Below are positions 8,902 through 18,647 of a DNA stretch of 64,000 nt, piece by piece (position 1 is the first letter of the stretch; each line of letters opens with the position of its first letter). This DNA is from Planctomycetia bacterium (GTDB taxonomy: Bacteria; Planctomycetota; Phycisphaerae; UBA1845; UTPLA1). A model generated the notes under the pieces. That model worked only from the letters and a program-made list of their open reading frames with translations. It was not told where the DNA came from and did no database searches. Made by a program: the position numbers and the translations under genes. The DNA lies in contig CP054187.1 of NCBI GenBank assembly GCA_015200345.1, forward strand, positions 1,534,470 to 1,598,469, written 5' to 3'.

Positions 8902-11001
8902 TCATCGATAGATGTGCGTGCTCTCGCTCTCTTCGACAGGCGTCTGCAACTGGTCGCTCGTCATGTTGCAGCGGAATCGCACGTCGCCGCCTTCCAGGCC
9001 GCGCACCTTCACGCGATACACCGCCTGGCCCTTCTCCGCCAGTCGCGGCAGCGGAGCGAAGCGAATCTCCTGCCCGCCGACCGTGTGATTGACCGGACCG
9101 CTCGCGCTGATGAACTCCAGCTCCGGCGGCAATGTCACGTTGATGACTACATTCGTGCCTTCGGCTGTGCCCTGGTTCGTCGCGTAGATTTCATACGTCG
9201 TCTCGGCGCCGACCTCGATCGGATCTTCCAGGTCCACGACTTCCAGCAGCATCGCCGGCACGCCTTCGGCCTTCGTCGTCGCCGACGCCACAGCTTCGGC
9301 ACAATAGCTCTTCGCTTCGACCGTGTTCGTGTACGTGCCCTTCTCGGTCGGCTTGAGCGTCACGGTCACGCTCTTGCTCTCGCCGGGGTTCAGATCGCCC
9401 AGCCGCCAGACCACGCGGCCGCCTTTCAGCGTGCCGCCGTCGGTCGACTCGACAAACTGCGTCCCGCCGGGAACCTCGTCGGTCAGCACGGTATCCACCG
9501 CCGTCGCGTTGCCGCGATTGGCGACCGTGATCTCGTACTTCGCCGGCCGGCCGATGTACCGCGTGCCGGGGCCGGTTTTGGTGATCTCCAGTTCAGGCTT
9601 GAGGACGACCGTCTTCGTGGACGCCTCGGCGTTCAACCCGCCGTCTTCCGTCGCAGTGGCCTGATTGGTGAACTCACCGATCGTGGACGACTTCAGCGTC
9701 GCCGCGTACTCCCGCGATTCGCCCGCCGCCAGATCCCCGACTGCATAAGTCAGGCTGCGCTGGCCGTCGATCGTCATCCAGCCGTCGGGCAGGGTATCGG
9801 TGATGCGCACGTTCTTCGCCGCGCCGCTGCCCGTGTTGCTCACGCGCAGTTTGACGGGAATCGTATCGCACAGCATGACCGTGTCCGGTGCGGTCTTGAC
9901 CAGTTGCAGCGACGGCTCGACGACGCGCGTCGCCGAGCAGATCGACGTGTTGAACGTGACCGTCGCGCAGCCGCGCAGATCGCCGACCTGCTTTGCCGTG
10001 CCGGTGACGACCAGCGTCCTGGTCTCGCGCGCCGCCAGCGTGCCGATCGCCCACGAGAAGCCGTCCTCGATCTTGTCCACCTTCGGTTCCGTCGAGCGAA
10101 CCTCCATGCCCTCGGGCGGGTGCTCATAGAGCATCACGTCGGTCAGCCCGCAGCCGGTCGTGTTCGTCACTTTCAATTCATACGTCATGCCGTTGCCGAG
10201 CCGCACTTCCGCAGGAGTCACGCGCTCGAGAATCACAGCCGCCGCGGCGCGATTGCCCGGCGGGAAGAACTGCCTCGTCGTGCCGTAGGTCTCCTTCACG
10301 CCCGCCGACTTCGCCGGCATGCGCGACGACGGCGACGCCTTGGGCGCCGGGCTTTCGACATGCGTCGGTCTCGGCGCGGAATGGGCCAGCGTGGTTCGCG
10401 GCCGCTCGTCCTGCGAGGAGCCGCTGCCCTTCATGTGCGCCTCCGGCGTCGACGACGATGATCGAATGGTCATCATCTCGTCGTCCGCAGCCCGGCGCGG
10501 CTGCATGTGCCCATCTTCGCGTTCGGCGACGCGCGCCTTGGCGGCGCGGCGCTTTTCGATTTCGGTGCGCGGATTGTGAGGGGTGCCCTGATACGTTCGA
10601 TCCACGCGCGGCGGGTTGCTGGTGTGATCATTTGTCGGTGCCGGCTCGGGCAACGGCTCCATTTCCTCGTCCGGCTCGGTGCCGTCACGAAAGCCCGCTG
10701 GGACAATTCTCGCGCGCGACTGGGCGATGGCGGGCTGAACGGATGTAGCCAATCTCGGCTCATGCGAAGTCTTCGCGGAATCGGATCGCGAAGCCATCGT
10801 TTCGGGGGTCGTCAGCGACTCCGTCATCGCCTCGCCATGCCAGGCCTCGGTCGCGTCCGTTGAAGGGCGCTCCGGCGTCCGGAAGAAACCGCCCGTGCTC
10901 GGTACCTTGATGCCGCCGGAGGCGATCACATACGCCGCCGAAACGATCATCGTTCCGCCCATCAGCCCCAGGATCAGTTCGGCCATCCGTTGCCACTTCA
11001 T
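8902..11001 (-). CDS. Membrane-anchored DUF11-repeat protein
   Basis: A 699-residue envelope protein. The start MKWQRMAELILGL is fixed by AAGGAG ending 7 bases upstream. A single N-terminal membrane segment (ELILGLMGGTMIVSAAYVIA) precedes about 230 residues of low-complexity Pro/Arg/Ser/Glu-rich sequence. From about residue 260 come four or five DUF11 (TIGR01451-type) beta domains, each with a pattern such as YELKVTNTTGCGLTDV, VKLRVSNTGSGAAKNV, YEITVANRGNATAVD and YEIYATNQGTAEGTNVVINV. DUF11 domains are Ig-like modules of large surface proteins, including chlamydial OmcB. It is downstream of a related DUF11 lipoprotein with near-identical C-terminal module order, so the two arose by duplication. 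No catalytic site was seen; a structural envelope role is inferred. Confidence 0.82.
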   Translation of the reverse strand: MKWQRMAELILGLMGGTMIVSAAYVIASGGIKVPSTGGFFRTPERPSTDATEAWHGEAMTESLTTPETMASRSDSAKTSHEPRLATSVQPAIAQSRARIVPAGFRDGTEPDEEMEPLPEPAPTNDHTSNPPRVDRTYQGTPHNPRTEIEKRRAAKARVAEREDGHMQPRRAADDEMMTIRSSSSTPEAHMKGSGSSQDERPRTTLAHSAPRPTHVESPAPKASPSSRMPAKSAGVKETYGTTRQFFPPGNRAAAAVILERVTPAEVRLGNGMTYELKVTNTTGCGLTDVMLYEHPPEGMEVRSTEPKVDKIEDGFSWAIGTLAARETRTLVVTGTAKQVGDLRGCATVTFNTSICSATRVVEPSLQLVKTAPDTVMLCDTIPVKLRVSNTGSGAAKNVRITDTLPDGWMTIDGQRSLTYAVGDLAAGESREYAATLKSSTIGEFTNQATATEDGGLNAEASTKTVVLKPELEITKTGPGTRYIGRPAKYEITVANRGNATAVDTVLTDEVPGGTQFVESTDGGTLKGGRVVWRLGDLNPGESKSVTVTLKPTEKGTYTNTVEAKSYCAEAVASATTKAEGVPAMLLEVVDLEDPIEVGAETTYEIYATNQGTAEGTNVVINVTLPPELEFISASGPVNHTVGGQEIRFAPLPRLAEKGQAVYRVKVRGLEGGDVRFRCNMTSDQLQTPVEESESTHIYR

Positions 11002-11155
11002 GCTCATGCTCCTTGCAGACTCATCGCCGCTTCCCACCGTTCGGCGTCTCGGCGCTTCGTCGCACTCTCTCACGGCGAGCAGGCTCGCCGGCTACATGTC
11101 ATAGCATCCGCCATTTCGACCATTCGTCGTTTCGACGCATCGCCTTTCTGGCGTT

Positions 11156-13426
11156 TCAATAAATATGCGTGCTCTCGGTTTCCTCGACCGGCGAGGTCGT
11201 CTGGTCCGTCGTCATCGTCGCGCGGAACCGTACGTCGCCCGTTCCCTTGCCCTTGACCGTCACGCGATAGACCAGCTTGCCGCCCGGTGGCACCGACGCC
11301 GCGGGGGCAAAGCTGACCTGCGGGCCTGTGTTCGTCGCCTCGGTCGGACCGTGCGCCGCCACGAACTCCTGCTGCGGCGGCAGGTAGCAGTTGATGACGA
11401 CATTCGTCGCATCGGCCGAACCCTGATTCGTCACGACGATCTCATACGTCTCGTTCTGGCCGACCTCGATCGGGTCGTCCTTGTCGATGACTTCCAGCAG
11501 CACGGCCGCGATGCCTTCGACATCCGTCGTCGCCGACGCCTTCGCCTCGGTGCAATACGCCCGGGCGACCGTGTCGTTTCGGAACACGCCGCTCTCGTTG
11601 CACTGCACCGTCACGGTCACCGTCTTCGACGCGTCGGGGTTCAGCGTGCCCAGTCGCCAGACCAGCTCGCTGCCGTTGTGCCGCGGTCCGTCCGACGCCT
11701 GCGTCAGCACCATGCCCGGCGGCAATACATCCGTGAGCATCACGTCGCGCGCCGGCGCGTCGCCGCGGTTCATCACCGTGATCTCAAACGTCGCAGGCCT
11801 GCCCAGGTAGCGCTTCTCCGGACCGGTCTTGGTCACCATCAATTCGGGTTGGCGAATCACCGTCGTACACGCCGCCTCGGCGCGGAGATTGCCCTCGCCC
11901 GTGGCAATCGCTCGAACGGGGTAACTGCCGCGCGTCGCCGCCTTCACGTTGAAATGCGCCCGCTTCGACTGGCCCGCCTCCAGCGTGCCCGCGTCAAACG
12001 TCATCGTCGAGCGGCCGGTTTCGGTCAGCAACCCCGGCGGCAATTGGGCATTCACCACGACGTTCGTCGCCGGCGCGTCGCCCGGATTGCTCACGCGCAC
12101 CGAGTACGGCAGCACGTCGCAGGTAATCGCCTCGCCGATGCACTGCAATTCCAGCGCAAGCTGCGGCGCGATGATCTCCGTGTCCGCGCAGTCACGCGCC
12201 GACAATCCCTGCGACGCCGTTACCTCGGCGCAGTTCGTGTACCGCCCCGTATGGATCGCCCGCACGTTCACCGTCAGGGTGCGCTTGCGCCGCGCCGAAA
12301 GCTTGTCAAAGTTCCATACCAGCACGTTGCCGCGAATCTCCGCCGGCGGATTCGCCGAGACGTACTCGACTCCCAGCGGAAGCGGGTCCGAGACCGACAC
12401 GTCCAGCGCGTCAGCCGTCGAAGGATTCGTCACGACGACGTTGTAGACGAACTGCTCACCCAGGTTGGCGAACTCCGGCGCGTCCTTGTCGATCGTGATC
12501 TTCGGTGCGATCCATTGCTTGGTCGTGCCGCCCGTCGCAATGTGCCGCGCCGGCTTGCAACACTTTTCATCAGCGGGGCGGATGATATCGATCTGGATAT
12601 TGTTCAGACCCTCCTGCGGCTGAACCTGCGTCAGCACGGCACGGGCGATGCCGGCGCCGTCGGTCCTGGTCGTCACCGTCTCGGTGCCGCTCGGCTGAAA
12701 CGAGCCGGGAGGCCCGTCCACAAGCTTGTAGTTCACGATGTAGTTCGCCAGCGGCGTCCCGTCGCTGATGCGATACACGCGCGTCTCCAGATCGTGCGGC
12801 GTGCCCGTGGGATTCTGCGCCGGCGGCGGCCACTCCCATGCCACGTCGTACCAATGCTTGACCGCGAAGACCTTGTGCTTGTCCCAGTTGAAAATGCCCG
12901 GGGCGTACACCGTGATGTGGGTGTCGCCCTCGATCGGCGATGTGATCACGCACCAGGTCTGCCCAGGCTCCAGCGTGATGTCGTCCGACGGGTCATCGTT
13001 CCCGCGCGTCAGAACATGATTGAAGTTGTTGGTGTGCGAAATGGCGAACTTGTTCGTGACTTTCATGCCGCGGCTGGCACGCCACCCGCTTTCGTCCACC
13101 TCCACGATGTCGCCGACGCTGCCGTCCGCGATGATCCATTCCACGCGACGGTTGGGCAGCGGCTTGCCGTCCTTGTCACGCACCGTGGCGATCAACACGT
13201 GCTGCGTCTTCACCGGGTTCACGTCCTCGGCCGGGCTCAACTCGATCGTGCCCGCGTAGGGGTCCCAATCCGAGTAGTACCCGCCTTCCGGCGGTTTCGG
13301 ATGCGTCTTGATCTCGTCGCCCGTCGCCGGCCATGTGCCCGAATGCGGCATGTGCTCGCGGCACCCCGCTGTCGCGACCACCATGGCGGCCGCCAGGCAC
13401 ACCACCCACGTGTACTTCAGCTTCAT
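11156..13426 (-). CDS. DUF11-repeat lipoprotein
   Basis: A 756-residue lipoprotein. The frame is open to 13837, but the start MKLKYTWVV is set by GGAG 6 bases upstream and by the signal peptide with lipobox VATAGC. An N-terminal region of about 330 residues contains Ig-like segments (VLIATVRDKDGKPLPNRRVEW; VNYKLVDGPPGSFQPSG). Then come DUF11 modules: FVYNVVVTNPSTADALDVSV, YSVRVSNPGDAPATNVVV, FEITVMNRGDAPARDVMLTD and YEIVVTNQGSADATNVVINC. The last two modules and the C-terminus (VRFRATMTTDQTTSPVEETE) parallel those of the neighbour at 8902-11001. The two genes are 154 bases apart and probably co-transcribed. The role is inferred to be structural, on a lipid-anchored face of the envelope. Confidence 0.83.
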   Translation of the reverse strand: MKLKYTWVVCLAAAMVVATAGCREHMPHSGTWPATGDEIKTHPKPPEGGYYSDWDPYAGTIELSPAEDVNPVKTQHVLIATVRDKDGKPLPNRRVEWIIADGSVGDIVEVDESGWRASRGMKVTNKFAISHTNNFNHVLTRGNDDPSDDITLEPGQTWCVITSPIEGDTHITVYAPGIFNWDKHKVFAVKHWYDVAWEWPPPAQNPTGTPHDLETRVYRISDGTPLANYIVNYKLVDGPPGSFQPSGTETVTTRTDGAGIARAVLTQVQPQEGLNNIQIDIIRPADEKCCKPARHIATGGTTKQWIAPKITIDKDAPEFANLGEQFVYNVVVTNPSTADALDVSVSDPLPLGVEYVSANPPAEIRGNVLVWNFDKLSARRKRTLTVNVRAIHTGRYTNCAEVTASQGLSARDCADTEIIAPQLALELQCIGEAITCDVLPYSVRVSNPGDAPATNVVVNAQLPPGLLTETGRSTMTFDAGTLEAGQSKRAHFNVKAATRGSYPVRAIATGEGNLRAEAACTTVIRQPELMVTKTGPEKRYLGRPATFEITVMNRGDAPARDVMLTDVLPPGMVLTQASDGPRHNGSELVWRLGTLNPDASKTVTVTVQCNESGVFRNDTVARAYCTEAKASATTDVEGIAAVLLEVIDKDDPIEVGQNETYEIVVTNQGSADATNVVINCYLPPQQEFVAAHGPTEATNTGPQVSFAPAASVPPGGKLVYRVTVKGKGTGDVRFRATMTTDQTTSPVEETESTHIY

Positions 13427-13841
13427 GGCATTCTCCATCTTCGATGAAACTGGACGAGAGGCCTCCGCCGGAGACGCGCTCGCGCCTTCACTCGAGGTCA
13501 CATGAGTTGATGCAACGGTCGCTCCATTGACACTTGTGCCGTCATGAATCTGGCGGGCGAACAACGAATCTCGACGTGCATCCTTGCTCATCGAACAATG
13601 CTCCATCCGTGTCTGGGTCTGTCGCGCCGCGACGGCCGCGCCGCTCGACTGCGCGAACAAACCGGCCCGCGCGAAGCGTGTGGACCCCGCGCGGACCTCT
13701 CCTATTCGACCCGATAAGGCAGGGCCTTCATTTAGAAATGGGACCTGTTTCGAGTTCTCGGCCGCAGAAGCGCTCCCGACGACCGATAAGCAGGCGAGAT
13801 CAATTCCGCCGCCCAGTGCAGGCTGGACGTTGCGCATAGAA

Positions 13842-13871
13842 AAGGCCGCCGCGATCGCTTGCGACGGCCTT
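13842..13871 (-). terminator. Candidate hairpin terminator
   Basis: AAGGCCG pairs with CGGCCTT across a short loop, with three more pairs after one mismatch. On the minus strand it is followed by TTCTATG, a weak T tract. It could end the transcript of the lipoprotein gene that stops at 14070. Confidence 0.45.
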
Positions 13872-13882
13872 CGGCTTAACTC

Positions 13883-14001
13883 TAGAACCGAATTTCAAAA
13901 CTCCTCTCCCCTTGGGGGAGAGGGAAATGTGGTTCAAACGAAATGATTCACCCTCACCCCGACCCTCTCCCTGGAAGGGAGAGGGAGTTTTGAAACAGCT
14001 T
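13883..14001 (+). repeat. Dispersed MITE-like palindromic repeat, copy 1
   Basis: It begins TAGAACCG, then TTTCAAAACTCC, and ends GGAGTTTTGAAACAGCTT, so the ends form an imperfect inverted repeat. Two internal hairpins are built from CTCTCCC/GGGAGAG arms. The centre contains GTGGTTCAAACGAAATGATT. Compared with the copy at 60684 it lacks about 12 bases after the first hairpin. Confidence 0.85.
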
Positions 14002-14069
14002 GTCCTCAAAATGCGCTGGATGCGCTGGGCGGCATGGCTGCGACTTCCGGCGGCCAAGCTCGATCGCCA

Positions 14070-15692
14070 CTAACGAGGCACGATTACCGTCTCGCCGGTG
14101 TCGCCGGAGTCCTGAATCCCTGCCACGCTCGGTTGTTCGTTCACCGGATCGGCCACCGGTCGAAGGCGCGGGTCGTCCGATGCGACGTACGTTTCGATGA
14201 ACCTCGCGATGTCGCCGGTGAATCGCGGACGCGGCAGTGACCACACGACTTTCGCTGTGCTGTCCGCCACGTTGCCCAGCAGCCGCCACGGATGAGCGAT
14301 GCTCCAGCGCGGATCGGCCTGCTTCTGCATCGCCACCGTCGCCGGCAGCGGAACCAGCAAACCGTTCCCGTGCGTCGGATCGCCGGCAGCGAGCATGGCC
14401 GATCGTCGCAGATCGTTCAGTGTTAGATCGACGGCGAGCGGATCATCTTCATCCGCGAGTGGCGCGCGACGCTCCGATGGAAGTGTCTTGTTTGTGGCAC
14501 TGCTGGCAGGCTGTTCGACCGGTGCGGCCGTGGAATGGCTCGACGTCGCAGGCGCCGCGGCAATCTCAATCGGTTGATTGGCGATCACCGCGCTCGTCGG
14601 TTCGCGGCGCGTCGCCTTGGCGCTGCCCGCATCCGCCATGCCGCCGGCCGCCGAGTCGTCCAGCACGTCGTTACGGATCTCCGTCGTCATCGGCCCGCGA
14701 TGCACCTTCGCCAGCGATTCATGCGTCTGCGGCACCAGGTCTCCATCCGGCTCGCGACCAGCACGCGGCGTCGCGCGGGACGACGCATCCTCGGGCAACG
14801 TAAAATCGCCCGTGCCTGATCCGCTCTTCGTCATCTCCGTACCGGCCGGCTCCACGGCCTTCGGCTCCCCCAGGTCCGATACGACCTGCAACGCATACGA
14901 ATAGGCAAGCCCCAGATTGGCCGCGCGATCCATCGCCTCCACTCGGAAGCGAATCTCGTGATCCACCGCCTCCGACGGAATCTCGTAGCTGATCGATCCG
15001 CTGTCTGCCAAATCGCGCTGCACCTCGATCGGCTTGTGATCGTCCGACGTGAAATCCATCGCCATGCTGATCGTGACGGGATTCTCAATCAGGTGATAGT
15101 CCTTCGCCGTCCACGAAATCGTGATCGTCTGACCCGGCGTGTACCACGTCTGCTCCGGCTCGATGAAAACCTCCACCTCGGGCGGCGTCGTATCAACGTG
15201 ATAGACCCGCTCGGGGAAGGCGGGCGTCTCTTTGGCAGGCTCCTGGCCAGGACCGATGAAGCGAATCCCGTAATCGCCGTCTTCCTCCACCTCAAACGGG
15301 AAGAACGTCTGCTCACGGCCGAAATAACCCGCCTTATGCCAGTGGAAGCCGTTGTTATCGGTCCAATACAATGCCACCTGCGGCACTTCCTCCGGCGTGT
15401 ATCCCGCCGGACGGCGAATCATGACAACTTTCTCACGCGTGAAGTAATGCAGCGGGTCGTTCGGCCGCGCCTTCACTTCGGGGGTCAACTCGGCCGCCGG
15501 CTTCACGTAGCTCGGCTGGTTGTAGGCCCACTCCGGATACTGATTCGGTGGGTCGAAGGAGGCGTCCTTGTCGCTGCGCGGGGTGTTGTCCTTGCGCGCG
15601 AAGGGCGCGGGCATCTCGCTGCATGCGCTAAGAAGGAAAGAAAAGACAACCGTCGCGAAAACGGTCAGCCGCATCCGTGTGCTGTTCCACAT
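14070..15692 (-). CDS. Secreted lipoprotein with Ig-like segments, function unknown
   Basis: A 540-residue lipoprotein. The start MWNSTRMRLTVF is supported by AAGGA about 8 bases upstream and a signal peptide ending in the lipobox LLSAC. Residues about 90-290 look like one or two beta-sandwich units: VALYWTDNNGFHWHKAGYFG, GDYGIRFIGPGQEPAKETPA, VDTTPPEVEVFIEPEQTWYT and IRFRVEAMDRAANLGLAYSY. The phrase DTTPPEV is typical of bacterial Ig-like domains. The remaining 240 residues are mostly low-complexity, with a short folded-looking C-terminus (WRLLGNVADSTAKVVWSLPR). I do not recognise a named family. It lies upstream of the two DUF11 genes on the same strand, and the three may build one envelope structure. 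Confidence 0.75.
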   Translation of the reverse strand: MWNSTRMRLTVFATVVFSFLLSACSEMPAPFARKDNTPRSDKDASFDPPNQYPEWAYNQPSYVKPAAELTPEVKARPNDPLHYFTREKVVMIRRPAGYTPEEVPQVALYWTDNNGFHWHKAGYFGREQTFFPFEVEEDGDYGIRFIGPGQEPAKETPAFPERVYHVDTTPPEVEVFIEPEQTWYTPGQTITISWTAKDYHLIENPVTISMAMDFTSDDHKPIEVQRDLADSGSISYEIPSEAVDHEIRFRVEAMDRAANLGLAYSYALQVVSDLGEPKAVEPAGTEMTKSGSGTGDFTLPEDASSRATPRAGREPDGDLVPQTHESLAKVHRGPMTTEIRNDVLDDSAAGGMADAGSAKATRREPTSAVIANQPIEIAAAPATSSHSTAAPVEQPASSATNKTLPSERRAPLADEDDPLAVDLTLNDLRRSAMLAAGDPTHGNGLLVPLPATVAMQKQADPRWSIAHPWRLLGNVADSTAKVVWSLPRPRFTGDIARFIETYVASDDPRLRPVADPVNEQPSVAGIQDSGDTGETVIVPR

Positions 15693-15909
15693 GTCAAGCA
15701 TCCTTGCTGAACAAAGGTCCCTGCGGGCGAATTGTAACGCGGCGGGCCGATTGTCAACAGGCGTGCCAAACGGCAAATGGCGTGCTGCCATATGCCGCTT
15801 CGACGCCGCGCTATGCGGATATCGTCGCACACCGCTTCCGCGCTTGATGCCGCGAACGGCTCGGCGTCAATGAATCGAACGGGATGCGTGCCCAGAGATC
15901 ATGAACAAA

Positions 15910-16698
15910 CTATCGAAACGCCGCCACGCCCCGGCGAAAGATCCGCAGACCATCGCTATCAGTATTGCCGGCTGCGATCCAGTCGGGGGCTTGCGACGGA
16001 TCCACGTACCGCTCCGGGTGAGGCATCAGCCCAAGTACCCGACCCGTCGCGTCGATCAGCCCAGCCGCGTTTTCAATGCTGCCATTGGGGTTGGCAGGCC
16101 CCATGCCGAAACTGCCCGATTCGGCCCCCGCACCGGAATCCTCCCCGACGTAACGCATCGCCACGTGCCGCTGGAACGCCGGCCGCGCCCGCTCCGACGC
16201 ATCCAACGTCGTCCACACGCGCCCTTCGGCGTTCGCCACCGGAAGGATCATCGTCTCGCCGCGCTCCAGCATCGGGCAGGCGTCCGTATCCACACGGCAG
16301 CGAACCCACCGGTCCTCATACCGCCCGCGATCCCCCAAGGTCAGTGTGAACGGGGCGTCGGACTCCCGCCCTGGAATCAGACCCAGGCTCACCAGCACCT
16401 GGAACCCGTTGCAGATTCCCAGGACCAGTCCTCCGCGATCGACGAAACGAAATAACTCGTCGCCGACATTCAGTCGCAGTTGATTCGCAAAGATGCGACC
16501 GCTGGCGATGTCGTCGCCATACGAAAATCCTCCAGGGATCGTCAGCACCTGATGCTCCCCCAGCAGGCCCGGGCGCTCAATCAGACGATTGACGTGGATG
16601 ACCGTCGGGTCCCCGCCGGCAAGCCGCCACGCGTGCGCGGTCTCCTCGTCGCAATTCGTACCCGGCGCTCGAAGTACCAGCACGCGAACCGAAGCCAT
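15910..16698 (-). CDS. purQ: Phosphoribosylformylglycinamidine synthase, glutaminase subunit PurQ
   Basis: PurQ releases ammonia from glutamine for PurL in the fourth step of purine synthesis in the cytoplasm. The 262-residue protein has class I amidotransferase motifs: IPGGFSYGDD, the nucleophile C96 in GLVLGICNGFQ, and the catalytic His-Glu in LMPHPER. It is longer than the roughly 225-residue short PurQ forms, owing to an insertion after the nucleophile region and before GLIDATGRVLG. The start MASVRVLVLRAPGTNC aligns with the family, although the frame continues upstream. PurL and PurS are not in the window. It is divergent from the metal-chelate importer operon. Confidence 0.95.
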   Translation of the reverse strand: MASVRVLVLRAPGTNCDEETAHAWRLAGGDPTVIHVNRLIERPGLLGEHQVLTIPGGFSYGDDIASGRIFANQLRLNVGDELFRFVDRGGLVLGICNGFQVLVSLGLIPGRESDAPFTLTLGDRGRYEDRWVRCRVDTDACPMLERGETMILPVANAEGRVWTTLDASERARPAFQRHVAMRYVGEDSGAGAESGSFGMGPANPNGSIENAAGLIDATGRVLGLMPHPERYVDPSQAPDWIAAGNTDSDGLRIFRRGVAAFR

Positions 16699-16864
16699 GC
16701 GCAAATTGTAATCCTCACAGCGCGGCCGGCCAAGCGAAGTTCGAGCTTGCTGCGAACGAACCATTCAAGTTTCGCCAGGCGTGTTCGCAACACCTGCTTG
16801 CGCTCCCGCTCTTTGACGCCTGCGCTACCGCAACTGACAATGAGCGCTTCGGAGGACTCCCCCG

Positions 16865-17833
16865 GTGATGCGCCCGCGTGCCCACGATTGCAATCGAACC
16901 GCGCGAACGCTCCGGGTCGCGGCCGTCCTGTCGCTTGCGACGTTGCCTGTCTGCGATCGTTCATCCGACGTTGCACCGCCGACCTCCCACGCGACGGCAC
17001 ACGACCCCGCCGCGACGCAGCCACAAACGAATTCGCCTCGTTTTCGCCGCATCATCTCCATCTCGCCAGACGCCACCGAGATGATCGGCGCGCTCGGAGC
17101 GGCCGATCGCCTCGTCGCCGTCAGCTCCTTCTGCATCGACCCGCCGCAGGTGATGAAGCTTCCGCGAATCGGCGGGCTGTTCGACGTCAACCTGGAACTT
17201 GTGCTGCGCTTGCAGCCGGACCTGATTGTGTTGCGCGGCGACCATCGCGCCGTGCAGGAGCTTTGCGAGCGAAACCGCATCCCCATCTACCGCGATCGTA
17301 CCAATACATTTGACGACATCTTTCAGACGCTCGGCGACCTGGGCGAGTTGCTCGACGCGACGGACCGGGCGGAGCAGATCGCCGCCGCGATGCACGAGCG
17401 GCTCGCCAAGATCGAATCCGCCCTCGCACCGCTGCCTCGTCCACGTGTCTTCGTCACGCTCTCACGAAACCCCGACACGCTTGCGGCCGTCATGACCGCC
17501 GGACAGAATACCTTTGTCGATGAGATCATCCGCCGGGCCGGCGGCATCAACGTCTTCGCCGACGCCTCGCTTGATTATCCGCAGGTCAGTCCCGAAGCCG
17601 TCCTCGCCGCCCGGCCCGACGTGATCATCGAGTGCATGCCGGAGGTCGCCATCACGGACGCCTTGCGCGACAAGGTCGTTAAGACGTGGAGACCCCTGGC
17701 CCAGCTGCCGGCCGTCGCGTCGGGCCGCATCCATCTGCTCGACCTGCCGCACGCGCTGATCCCGTCCCACCGGGTCGTCGACACAGTCGCCGCCGTCGCG
17801 CGCATCCTGCATCCGGAGGCGAAGCTTGACTGA
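16865..17833 (+). CDS. BtuF-type periplasmic substrate-binding protein of an ABC importer
   Basis: A 322-residue helical-backbone metal-receptor protein that would deliver cobalamin, haem or an iron chelate to the permease. After an N-terminal signal (TLRVAAVLSLATLPVC; a weak lipobox) and a polar linker comes the family core: RIISISPDATEMIGALGAAD, RIGGLFDVNLELVLRLQPDL, PDVIIECMPE and GRIHLLDLPHAL. GGAGG lies 9 bases before the GTG start used here, and an ATG follows directly. It overlaps the ATPase gene by 8 bases, giving the order binding protein, ATPase, permease. No B12 riboswitch was recognised upstream, so the ligand is uncertain. Confidence 0.87.
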   Translation: MMRPRAHDCNRTARTLRVAAVLSLATLPVCDRSSDVAPPTSHATAHDPAATQPQTNSPRFRRIISISPDATEMIGALGAADRLVAVSSFCIDPPQVMKLPRIGGLFDVNLELVLRLQPDLIVLRGDHRAVQELCERNRIPIYRDRTNTFDDIFQTLGDLGELLDATDRAEQIAAAMHERLAKIESALAPLPRPRVFVTLSRNPDTLAAVMTAGQNTFVDEIIRRAGGINVFADASLDYPQVSPEAVLAARPDVIIECMPEVAITDALRDKVVKTWRPLAQLPAVASGRIHLLDLPHALIPSHRVVDTVAAVARILHPEAKLD

Positions 17834-18647
17834 CGCCGCCACGCCCATCCTGACCCTCGATCGCGTCACGTTCGGCTTCCCGCGCCGGCCGGACTTCCTC
17901 AAGCCCGTCACCCTGTCCATCGCGCGCGGCGACCTCTGGACCGTCATCGGTCCCAACGGCGCGGGCAAGTCCACGCTGCTGCGACTGATGGGCGGACTGG
18001 CCAGGCCGACCGGCGGCATCGTCCGAGTCGAATCCGAAGACATTTGGGACCTGCCCGCGCGACTGCGCGCCCGGCGCATCGCGCTTCTGCCGCAGCACCT
18101 GCCGCGCGATCTGGGCCTGACCGCGCGCGAGGTCGTGCTGATGGGCCGCTTTCCCCATCGCCGCTTCGGACTCTTCGACCGGCCCGCCGACCAGGCCGTC
18201 GTCGCGGATGTCATGAATTTGACGCAAACGACCGCCTTCGCCGACCGCTCCATCGACACGCTCTCCGGCGGCGAGGCCCAGCGCGTCCACGTCGCCGCCG
18301 CCCTGGCCCAGCAACCCGATCTGCTGCTGCTCGACGAACCAGCCGCCGCCCTCGACCTCAATCATCAACTCCTGCTTCTGGACATCCTCCACGAACTCAC
18401 GCGACGCCGCGGCCTGGCCGTCGTCGTCGTCACGCACGATCTCAACTTCGCCTGGCGCGCCGCTTCCCATGTCCTGCTCCTGCACGAGGGCCGACCGATC
18501 GCCTCCGGCGCGCCCGCCGACGTGATGCGACCCGAAACGCTTGAACAGGTCTATGACGTGCGGCTGGGTCGCGCCGCCGCGCCCCGCGCCCGCGGCGACT
18601 GGCTCGTTGTCACCGGCCCGCGCCAATCCGACGGAGCCCCGTCATGA
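17826..18647 (+). CDS. BtuD/FecE-type ABC importer ATPase
   Basis: A 273-residue ATPase with Walker A GPNGAGKST, Q-loop LLPQHLP, signature LSGGEAQR, Walker B LLLLDEPAAALD and H-loop THD. It starts with TTG at 17826, inside the end of the binding-protein gene, with GGAGG spaced 6 bases upstream; that TTG is the best-supported start. It shares four bases (ATGA) with the permease gene, so translation of all three importer genes is coupled. It powers uptake of cobalamin or a siderophore-like chelate across the inner membrane. Confidence 0.93.
   Translation: MTDAATPILTLDRVTFGFPRRPDFLKPVTLSIARGDLWTVIGPNGAGKSTLLRLMGGLARPTGGIVRVESEDIWDLPARLRARRIALLPQHLPRDLGLTAREVVLMGRFPHRRFGLFDRPADQAVVADVMNLTQTTAFADRSIDTLSGGEAQRVHVAAALAQQPDLLLLDEPAAALDLNHQLLLLDILHELTRRRGLAVVVVTHDLNFAWRAASHVLLLHEGRPIASGAPADVMRPETLEQVYDVRLGRAAAPRARGDWLVVTGPRQSDGAPS

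Larger units (their letters stand above)
13427..14069. other. Intergenic region with one dispersed repeat and one hairpin
   Basis: This 643-base gap separates two minus-strand lipoprotein genes. It holds copy 1 of the dispersed palindromic repeat and a hairpin, listed separately. The open frame running back from the DUF11 lipoprotein across 13427-13837 lacks a plausible start and signal peptide and is judged non-coding. Confidence 0.6.

Noticed and set aside
11165..13447. A 760-residue plus-strand frame opposite the DUF11 lipoprotein.
   Set aside because: Arg/His-rich antisense of a real gene, with no start signal.
13427..13837. An N-terminal extension of the DUF11 lipoprotein.
   Set aside because: It would bury the lipobox signal peptide 137 residues inside the protein.
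13883..14001. CRISPR array or simple tandem repeats.
   Set aside because: The repeated blocks are palindromic arms within one element, with no regular spacers.
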